A stretch of DNA of 7,284 bases, taken from contig JAJRSQ010000349.1 of assembly GCA_024278725.1 (NCBI GenBank), positions 1-7,284 on the forward strand. The letters are read 5' to 3'. Both the position numbers and the translations under genes were made by a program. The DNA is from Chloroflexota bacterium (GTDB taxonomy: Bacteria > Chloroflexota > Anaerolineae > 4572-78). The notes beneath the pieces were generated by a model. It worked only from the letters and a program-made list of their open reading frames with translations, was not told the DNA's origin and ran no database searches. The first letter of the stretch is position 1. Each line of letters starts with the position of its first letter. Positions 1-6,167 of the stretch are shown here, one piece after another.

Positions 1-1
1 C

Positions 2-19
2 TTACTTTTGGTAAAGTAA
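2..19. repeat. Small inverted repeat at the window edge
   Basis: TTACTTT (2-8) pairs perfectly with AAAGTAA (13-19) around a TGGT loop. The downstream sequence on the plus strand is AT-rich but has no uninterrupted T-run, so it is not a convincing intrinsic terminator. It may belong to a gene outside the window. Positions 20-122 are AT-rich and contain no gene I can support. Confidence 0.35.
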
Positions 20-122
20 CTGATTTGATTTAATTTACGCCATTAATATAGGGCGAAACTGTTAGATTTTCGTTATCAAAATATTAAACTATCATTAGAA
101 AAAAGATGGATTCTGCAAACAG

Positions 123-157
123 AAAAACCGCTCCGGAGGCGTCTACGGGCGGTTTTT
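123..157 (-). terminator. Intrinsic terminator of the sigma / anti-sigma operon
   Basis: AAAAACCGC (123-131) is perfectly complementary to GCGGTTTTT (149-157), and the stem extends by one G.T and one C-G pair towards the loop. Read leftwards, the hairpin begins about 30 nt after the TGA stop of the anti-sigma-like gene and ends in a T-run, as a Rho-independent terminator should. Because the A-run and T-run flank it symmetrically, it could also stop transcription coming from the left of the window. Confidence 0.8.
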
Positions 158-187
158 GCATATTTTTATTCGGTTCGGATTGTGCTC

Positions 188-1174
188 TCAGATGGCGAAC
201 AACTTGCTTGCCGCTGTCCCGTCGTCCGGTTCTTCGGTCGGGTCATCGGGAGTTTCGGTCGGCTCCGGCGTCTCCGAGGGGGTTGCGCCGGGCGTGGGCG
301 TCAGCATTTCCGTGGCGGTGGGGGTAATGGTCGGCGAGGCGGTCGGGACGTCAGTGGGGGTTGGTGTGCCGGTTGCGGTGAGGGTTGCGGAGGGGGTGAT
401 TGTCACCAGCGGCAAATCGGGGAGCAACGTCTCCTTTGCGTCCGGGGTTTCGGTCTCTCCCGCTTCCGGCGTCTCCGATTCCTCCGGCTCCGGCGTTTCG
501 GTTTCCTCCGCTTCCGGCGTTTCGGTGGCGGCGGGCGTTTCCGCCGGCGTCGGGGTTTCCGTCGGGGACATCACCGGCGTCGGGGTTTCGGTTGGCTCCG
601 GCGTTTCCGTCGGCTCGTCCGTGTGCGTCGGAGTCGGCGAGACAGTGGCGGTGTGGGTAGCGGAATTGGTCGCCGTCGGCGCAGGGGACGGCGTTTCGGT
701 GGGTGTGCCGGTTGCCACAGGCGAGACGATGACCGGCAGGGATGTATGCGTGCCGGTCGGCGTCGGCGTTTCACGGGTTGGGGAGGCGGTCATCGTCGCC
801 GTTTCTGCTGTCCCCCCCGGCGAAAGACTGCCGGGGGTCGGCGTGGTGGCGGGGGAGAACCAGCGTTGTCCCAGCACAACCGTAATCGCCAACAAAAAAA
901 TCGCCGCGGTTGCCCATGCGGTACGATACCAGATTGGAATGATAGATTTTTTCGGCGGTTGGAATGTGGCAATACTGTCTCGGAAGGCTTGCCGCCCTGC
1001 TAAAAACGCTTCAGGTCCCAATTGTGGCGGGGGAACCTGATATAATGCGCCAGCCATTGAAAGGAGGGGGCGCAATTCCTCGGCATATGCCGGGTATTTT
1101 TGGAGACATTCCTCCAATGATGCGCCCGCTTCCATTGCGACGATGCACTCATCCAAGATGGCTTCAAAACTCAT
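188..1174 (-). CDS. Putative membrane-anchored anti-sigma-factor-like protein with Thr/Pro/Glu-rich tail
   Basis: A 328-residue predicted single-pass membrane protein, probably the regulator of the sigma factor encoded immediately upstream. Residues 1-45 form a short acidic helical segment with the pattern DEC..AMEAGAS-LEECLQKYPAYAEELRPLL. I recall similar segments in Chloroflexota proteins paired with ECF sigma factors, and it would lie in the cytoplasm to bind sigma. No HxxxCxxC zinc anti-sigma motif is present, although Cys10 and Cys23 are. A hydrophobic helix at about 84-102 is the only membrane segment. Residues 110-316 are low-complexity Thr/Pro/Glu/Ser repeats of the TPTPTETPE kind, probably an extracytoplasmic stalk. 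The start ATG overlaps the sigma stop (ATGA, 1171-1174) and has a GAGGAG ribosome site just upstream inside the sigma gene, implying translational coupling. The anti-sigma role rests on gene order and topology, not on a recognised domain. Confidence 0.75.
   Translation of the reverse strand: MSFEAILDECIVAMEAGASLEECLQKYPAYAEELRPLLSMAGALYQVPPPQLGPEAFLAGRQAFRDSIATFQPPKKSIIPIWYRTAWATAAIFLLAITVVLGQRWFSPATTPTPGSLSPGGTAETATMTASPTRETPTPTGTHTSLPVIVSPVATGTPTETPSPAPTATNSATHTATVSPTPTHTDEPTETPEPTETPTPVMSPTETPTPAETPAATETPEAEETETPEPEESETPEAGETETPDAKETLLPDLPLVTITPSATLTATGTPTPTDVPTASPTITPTATEMLTPTPGATPSETPEPTETPDDPTEEPDDGTAASKLFAI
229..850 (-). repeat. Degenerate coding repeats for the Thr/Pro/Glu-rich stalk
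   Basis: On the plus strand this stretch is built of many imperfect copies of short GC-rich units such as TCCGGCGTTTCGGT and GGCGTCGGGGTTTC. They encode TPEPTETPTP-like and ETETPE-like peptides of the stalk described for the enclosing gene. The units differ in length and sequence, so this is degenerate protein-level repetition rather than a clean tandem array. The central part is Glu-rich (EAEETETPEPEESETPE), whereas the flanks are Thr/Pro-rich. Such a region is prone to length variation and to spurious open frames on other strands. Confidence 0.7.
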
Positions 1175-1743
1175 TTCTTCTCCTCGGTCGGCATAAATCT
1201 CGCCAGAGATTCCAGCGCGCGATGTTGCAGCGATTTCACTGCACCCTCACTTTTCCCAATGATTGTGCCGACTTCAGCATTACTCATGCCTTCAAAAAAT
1301 TTCAAGATTATCACTTGCTGCTGCGTAGGGGTCAACGACAGAATGGCATCGTACAGCGATTCATTCGTTTCCAGCGTTTCAGCCAGCGCCGCCGGTCCCG
1401 GCGTATCGTCGGTGATTGACCAATGGCGGCTGCCCAATGATTCCTGATTGATTTTGCCGCGACGGCGGTAATGGTCAATCAGCAGATTTCGCGCCACCTG
1501 ATACATCCAGGCGGTCAGCGATTGCTTCGATGAACCTTTGAACGTGTGCATGCGCTGCAAAACGCGCTCGAAGGTTGAGGCAAGCAAATCCTCCGCGTCT
1601 TTCCGGGTCTTCACTCGGAAAAGTAAGAACCGAAACAGTTTATCGGCATACAGGTTGTAAAGTTCCTCTAATGCCCAGCGCTCGTATCGTTGAGCTGCCG
1701 TAATAACCTTTGCAATGTCAGTGTTGCGGGCAACATGTGGCAT
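1171..1743 (-). CDS. ECF-type RNA polymerase sigma-70 factor
   Basis: A 190-residue group 4 (extracytoplasmic function) sigma factor, the usual length for the family. Region sigma-2 spans about residues 25-95: ALEELYNLYADKLFRFLLFR, then DAEDLLASTFERVL, the core-polymerase binding helix, and SLTAWMYQVARNLLIDHYRRR, the -10 recognition helix. A short linker (about 100-127) leads to sigma-4 at about 128-182, whose helix-turn-helix reads LTPTQQQVIILKFFEGMSNAEVGTIIG and then KSEGAVKSLQHRALESL. AAGGAA lies 8 nt before the ATG, supporting this start. The TGA stop overlaps the ATG of the membrane protein downstream, so the two form an operon ending at the terminator near 123-157. It probably directs core polymerase to stress- or envelope-responsive promoters, perhaps including its own, and is probably held inactive by its partner. 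The exact ECF subgroup and regulon cannot be read from the window. Confidence 0.95.
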   Translation of the reverse strand: MPHVARNTDIAKVITAAQRYERWALEELYNLYADKLFRFLLFRVKTRKDAEDLLASTFERVLQRMHTFKGSSKQSLTAWMYQVARNLLIDHYRRRGKINQESLGSRHWSITDDTPGPAALAETLETNESLYDAILSLTPTQQQVIILKFFEGMSNAEVGTIIGKSEGAVKSLQHRALESLARFMPTEEKK

Positions 1744-1777
1744 TGTTTCAGTTCCTTAACACTATAGACGGAAAATA

Positions 1778-1791
1778 ATATCAAAAGATAT
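1778..1791. promoter_or_regulatory. Small inverted repeat in the sigma upstream region
   Basis: ATATC (1778-1782) and GATAT (1787-1791) form an inverted repeat around AAAA, about 35 nt upstream of the sigma start. A minus-strand TATTAT hexamer (1775-1780) overlaps it and could be a -10 box, but no good -35 partner is visible at standard spacing. An ECF factor often drives its own promoter, which would not look like a housekeeping one. I read this only as a possible promoter or operator zone. Confidence 0.25.
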
Positions 1792-1948
1792 GGTTACATT
1801 TGTTGAATCTGACTATGAGATTTGGAATACCCAAACGCACCCCACGGACTGCACAGCCACAATACTTTATCCATAGTACCTTTAAATGCGATGATGGTCA
1901 ATATCTGCGCGCAAAACGCGGTTTCGATGCACAAAATTCGGCGTGCGG

Positions 1949-1979
1949 TTAGACACAGATGCGCATCTTTTGCTATAAT
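1949..1979 (+). promoter_or_regulatory. Extended -10 promoter for the CHAT gene
   Basis: TGCTATAAT (1971-1979) is a perfect TATAAT box with the extended TGn element. A weak -35 match, TTAGAC (1949-1954), lies 19 bp upstream; the extended -10 would compensate for that. Predicted transcription starts near 1986, giving a leader of about 50 nt before the ATG at 2037. The rest of the divergent region (1744-1948) holds no gene I can support. Confidence 0.6.
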
Positions 1980-2004
1980 ACCGCTGTTCATCATACATTT
2001 TCGG

Positions 2005-2020
2005 GGTGATGTGATTCACC
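2005..2020. promoter_or_regulatory. Possible CRP/FNR-like operator or leader hairpin
   Basis: GGTGA (2005-2009) and TCACC (2016-2020) are perfect inverted arms separated by six bases. This is the geometry of CRP-type sites (TGTGA-N6-TCACA), with one changed base per arm. It sits downstream of the predicted transcription start and just upstream of the ribosome site of the CHAT gene. A bound protein could block elongation there, or an RNA hairpin could affect initiation. A chance palindrome is equally possible. Confidence 0.25.
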
Positions 2021-2036
2021 GACCGTGAGGCAAATT

Positions 2037-5000
2037 ATGGCTACACCGACACCACCGCAGTGGGTTGTGTTTTTTTATTTGAGTGATGACGACGCGACTC
2101 TTCAAAAGATTGCGCAACTCGGCGCATTGCCGAATATGCAAATTCTGGTGCAGAAAAATGGCGCAAAAACCGCCGAACGCTACATTCTCCCCCCCGAAAA
2201 ACGGGACGCCATCCCCACGCCGCACAGTACCGTTCCCCTCACCGCCGCAACCGACCCCATTATGCTGGTTGATTTTTTGCAATGGGCGCTGGAAACCACC
2301 GACGCTTCACAAATGGCGCTGGTGTGCCAACTTCCGGCAGTGAAGGGTTTTGCAGATATTACCTCGCGCCGTGAAGCAACCATTGAAGCCCCGCAACTCC
2401 AGCAGGTTTTTAGCCGAAGTCTCATCAATTCCGGTTTTTCGCACATTGATTTGCTCTTTTTCATCTCTCCCGCCAGTCAATATATCGAAATCGGAAACCA
2501 ATTGGCGGACACCACCACCATTTTGATGGGCGCACAATCGAATTACCGCTTCACCCCCGATGAGGTGCAGGCGATTTTGGCGCAATGGCAGCAAACCATC
2601 GCCGCCGATGCGCACGCTTCCCCCAACGCGCTGGCAAACGCGGCGGTGGCGTCCAATGCCAAACTGTCGGCGCTGAATTTGAACTACCTGAATGCCGTCA
2701 CCTGCGCGTTTGATGCGCTGACGATGGCGCTGCTGCAATCGCTGGGCGATGACATCATCTGGCGCGCCATTTGGGATAAGGAGACGGAGACGCTCTTCCC
2801 CGGGTTTCCGGCGGCGGCGAAAATCACGCCCACCAATATTGATTTGACGGCGTGGCTCACTTTTTTGCAGCACCAACTTTCCACCGCCGTGAAGATTGCC
2901 ATTCCCCGCTGGTATCTCAAAAAGTTGAAGAAAACATCGGGCACGGTGCGCAGCGAATTGCGCCGCATCGCCCGCAAAACCACCGACCCCGCCTCGCTGG
3001 AAGCGGCGCTGGACGAACATCTGCCCGGTTTGCCGGAGTGGATTGTCAACGACTACCGCATCATCAAAAGCCAGCGGCATCGGGCAACGAATTTGGCGGA
3101 TATGGCGGGTCGCATCATCGCCCTGCTGAAAGAGGATGACGGGCTGGTGCGCATATCTGCCCCCGACGCGACGCGGAACGGCATTTCCATCCATCTGCCC
3201 CAAAATATTGACCGCCTGACGGAAAGCGATTATCTGAGTTTGGATTTTTGCCAGCACACCCACTGGACGGCGCTGCTGGGGGGAATTAATCTGATTGCCA
3301 AACATCCACGCGCGTTGTGGCGGCTCTCCAGTTCCCTGCTGACCACCGCCAGCAGCGGGGTGCGGGAAAATGTCCTGCGCCGCCTCATCGGTCCCGAATC
3401 GGTGATGGTCGGTTTTCGCAAACAGTTCCGCGCGCTGGCAAATCCGGCGAAGCTGACGCTCACGCTGGAGCCGCTCACCGCCGGTGCGTCCGACGCCCCC
3501 ATCGACACGGCGGACACCTACCGCCTGCGGCTGGAATCGCCGGAGACGGGCGCAACTGTGCTGGAACAGCACAGCCGCGTCAACCCGCAAACCGTTGAAT
3601 CCGCGCTGGAAGGGTTGCAGAATCTTTTACAGCGCGGCTGGGTCAATTCGCACCGGATGGCGCAACTGGACGTGCTGGGGCGCACGCTGGGCGAGGACAT
3701 CATTCAGGATTTGGCGGACAATTTGAATAAGGAATATCGCCATTTGGCATGGCTCAGCAATTCAAATGCCGTGCCACACCTGCAATTGCAACTCCCCCGC
3801 CAACTGATGCGCTACCCGTGGGAATTGCTGCACGACGGCGTCGGGCTGCTGCTGGAACGGTATGCGCTGGGGCGACAGGTTTTTATGGAAAGCCCACCCG
3901 CCGGAGCGACGCATCTGCGCCCCAGTGGCGGCGTGCGCGCGCTCATCATCGGCGACCCGCTGCTGAACGAAAACCTCACCACCACTGGCGACCGGCGTTG
4001 GCAACAGTTGCCCGGCGCGCGGGAAGAGGCGGAACAAATGGCGCTGGTGTTCGCCAAATTGCAGAATATTCTGGGGAGCGCCATTGACTTTCAACGCGAG
4101 CGGGATACCCGCATCCGACAATCCATCACCCGTATGGAGTTTCGGCAGTTGTTGCGCAGCGGGAAATACGACATCATTCATTTTGCGGGACATGCCATCT
4201 TCAACCCGGAAAAACCGGAACAGAGCGCGTGGCTCTTCAGCGATGGCGCGTTGTGGGCGCAGGAAATTCACAACACGCTGGAATACGCCCCTCGCGCCCC
4301 GTGGCTGGTGTATGCCAACGCCTGCGAAGCCGCGATGGAGGATTCCGCCCGCCAAAGCCGCTATCAGGGCGATGTATTCGGGCTGGCGACGGCGTTCATC
4401 AATCAGGGGGTGGCGGCATATATTGCCCCCCTCTGGCGCATCAACGACACGCTGGCGGCGCAAATGGCAATTGATTTTTACCACGCCCTGCTGCTCAATT
4501 CCGCCAGTTTGGGGGAAGCGCTGCGCTTTGCCCGACTGGAAGCGAAACTGTCCGCAACCGGGGCGAAAAAGACAACCGCCGTCGTGCCGCCGCTACCGGC
4601 GCAAATCGGGCTGGGCTGGGCAAGTATGGTGCTGTACGGCGACCCCACCGCCCGCCCGCTGGACTCGCTGTGGACGCCGCACCATCTCGCTGGCGACGCC
4701 ATCCCCGAAACCATCCCCGTGCGCGCCACTGTGCCGCATCGCCCCAAGCTGAAACGTCCGCAATATTTGCTGCAAGCATCGGTGGAAGAGACACTGGCGC
4801 TGGTCACCGGTCCCGGAATGACCCCGCTCGCGCCCGGCGGGTTTCGCGGCGCGTCGCTGCCCGCCGACGGAACGGCAATGCTGGAATTGGTGGAAGTGAA
4901 CGGCATCCGTTGCTGGCAATCGCGCGACCCGGAAACGGGCAAACCCGTACCGCTGAGCGGCTCGGTTGTGCCGACGCTGCGGGAATCGCCCGCTGTCCGG

Positions 5001-6167
5001 CAGGTTTTGGGGCGCGAACGGGGTTTCGCCGGATATGTGCGCACCATCGGACGCTGGCTTTTCCGGCGGGATGAAGGGGATGTGCTGGCGGAACTCGGCG
5101 GGCAATATGACCGCGATGTCGTTCCGGTGGAAAAATTGTGGCTGGTCAACCCGGACACCACCCTCGCCGAGCCGGGGGCATCCCCGTGGTGGTGGGTGGA
5201 CGGGAACACGCGCAGCGAAACCGACCGCATCCTGCTCATTTTGCACGGCACGTTCAGTAAATCCAAATATCCGGTGCAGGGGTTGGGCGCGGAGTTTTTG
5301 CAGTGGGCATCACGCTATTATCGGGGCATCATCGCCTACGACCATTGGACGGTCTCGAAGTCGCCGCTGGAGAATGCCCGCGATTTGTGGGCGCAACTCG
5401 ATGAGCGGCTGCAGAAAGGCAACCGCCGAATCGACATTCTGGCGCACAGTCGGGGCGGGTTGATAGCGCGGGCGCTGGTGGAGCTGGAAAATCGCCATCG
5501 TGCCATTAACCGGGTGGTTTTTGTGGCAACACCAAACAGCGGCAGCAGTTGGGTTGACCCCAAAAACTGGGGCAACGCCGCCGACCATCTGGTGAATATG
5601 CTGCATCTGGATGATTTTGGACTTTACGGGCGTTTGAGTGCTTTTTTTGCGCGAATGCTCATCAACGAAAAACGAACCGAGAATCTGGTTGCCACCATCA
5701 ACCGGCATCTGCCCGGTTTGCAGGCGCAAAATCCGCAGGCAACCGCCCCCACCGATTTTCTGGGGAAACTTCAGGCGGGCAACGGTCCCCCCGCGCCGGT
5801 GAAATATGCCGCCATCGCCGCAAATTACGAGCCGCCGGAATCGCAATTGACGCTGGGGTCTATCATCAACCGCATCGGGCAGCGCGCATCGGATGCGTTG
5901 ACGGACAATTTTTTGTCGGAATTCAACGATTTGGTGGTGGACACCCCCCGCGTGTGGGCGGTGGACACCCGCGCCGGTACGCCCATCAGCGCCACCGTGC
6001 CCTGGCTGCCGGGCAATGCCCTGCTGGTCTACAACCCCAAGCAGAAGATTTCCCTGCCGTCGGGCGCAATATCGCTCAATGTTGCGGGGGTGCATCATTC
6101 AAACGTGCTGTATTTTCGACAATCGCGTAATTTCCTGCGCGACCAGCTCACCCGCCCGCCGGATTAA
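2037..6167 (+). CDS. Clostripain-like / CHAT protease / alpha-beta hydrolase fusion protein
   Basis: A 1376-residue multidomain protein without a signal peptide or membrane helix, so probably cytoplasmic. Residues about 5-425 resemble clostripain (C11) by eye: WVVFFYLSDDD start, MLVDFLQWAL, then GISIHLP (382-388) with YLSLDF and W..LL. The catalytic His (around 93-104, MALVCQLPAVKG) and Cys (around 144-148, SPASQ) are absent, so this part looks inactive. Residues about 520-875 form a CHAT caspase-like peptidase: LQLQLPRQLMRYPWELL (582-598), catalytic His719 in HFAGHA, catalytic Cys763 in YANACEAA, ending MVLYGDPTARP. After a linker, about 1030-1376 form an alpha/beta hydrolase: oxyanion LHGTFS (His1070), nucleophile Ser1138 in AHSRGG, probable Asp1298 in FNDLVVD and His1353 or 1354 in GVHHSN. 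The ATG at 2037 is preferred because GAGG lies 6 nt before it; a GTG at 2025 in the same frame overlaps that site. Protease plus lipase/esterase-like activity suggests a regulated effector, but substrate and trigger are unknown. Confidence 0.9.
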   Translation: MATPTPPQWVVFFYLSDDDATLQKIAQLGALPNMQILVQKNGAKTAERYILPPEKRDAIPTPHSTVPLTAATDPIMLVDFLQWALETTDASQMALVCQLPAVKGFADITSRREATIEAPQLQQVFSRSLINSGFSHIDLLFFISPASQYIEIGNQLADTTTILMGAQSNYRFTPDEVQAILAQWQQTIAADAHASPNALANAAVASNAKLSALNLNYLNAVTCAFDALTMALLQSLGDDIIWRAIWDKETETLFPGFPAAAKITPTNIDLTAWLTFLQHQLSTAVKIAIPRWYLKKLKKTSGTVRSELRRIARKTTDPASLEAALDEHLPGLPEWIVNDYRIIKSQRHRATNLADMAGRIIALLKEDDGLVRISAPDATRNGISIHLPQNIDRLTESDYLSLDFCQHTHWTALLGGINLIAKHPRALWRLSSSLLTTASSGVRENVLRRLIGPESVMVGFRKQFRALANPAKLTLTLEPLTAGASDAPIDTADTYRLRLESPETGATVLEQHSRVNPQTVESALEGLQNLLQRGWVNSHRMAQLDVLGRTLGEDIIQDLADNLNKEYRHLAWLSNSNAVPHLQLQLPRQLMRYPWELLHDGVGLLLERYALGRQVFMESPPAGATHLRPSGGVRALIIGDPLLNENLTTTGDRRWQQLPGAREEAEQMALVFAKLQNILGSAIDFQRERDTRIRQSITRMEFRQLLRSGKYDIIHFAGHAIFNPEKPEQSAWLFSDGALWAQEIHNTLEYAPRAPWLVYANACEAAMEDSARQSRYQGDVFGLATAFINQGVAAYIAPLWRINDTLAAQMAIDFYHALLLNSASLGEALRFARLEAKLSATGAKKTTAVVPPLPAQIGLGWASMVLYGDPTARPLDSLWTPHHLAGDAIPETIPVRATVPHRPKLKRPQYLLQASVEETLALVTGPGMTPLAPGGFRGASLPADGTAMLELVEVNGIRCWQSRDPETGKPVPLSGSVVPTLRESPAVRQVLGRERGFAGYVRTIGRWLFRRDEGDVLAELGGQYDRDVVPVEKLWLVNPDTTLAEPGASPWWWVDGNTRSETDRILLILHGTFSKSKYPVQGLGAEFLQWASRYYRGIIAYDHWTVSKSPLENARDLWAQLDERLQKGNRRIDILAHSRGGLIARALVELENRHRAINRVVFVATPNSGSSWVDPKNWGNAADHLVNMLHLDDFGLYGRLSAFFARMLINEKRTENLVATINRHLPGLQAQNPQATAPTDFLGKLQAGNGPPAPVKYAAIAANYEPPESQLTLGSIINRIGQRASDALTDNFLSEFNDLVVDTPRVWAVDTRAGTPISATVPWLPGNALLVYNPKQKISLPSGAISLNVAGVHHSNVLYFRQSRNFLRDQLTRPPD

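Noticed and set aside
156..1040. Long plus-strand open frames (up to 294 codons) rich in Val/Gly/Ser opposite the anti-sigma-like gene
   Set aside because: They are the antisense reading of Thr/Pro/Glu repeat codons. The minus-strand gene has a ribosome site, operon overlap and terminator, while these frames have none of that.
2307..3590. 427-codon minus-strand open frame opposite the CHAT gene
   Set aside because: Its composition (Arg/Gln/Gly/Val-rich, no recognisable motif) is typical of an antisense shadow in GC-rich DNA, and the plus-strand protein has conserved domains throughout.
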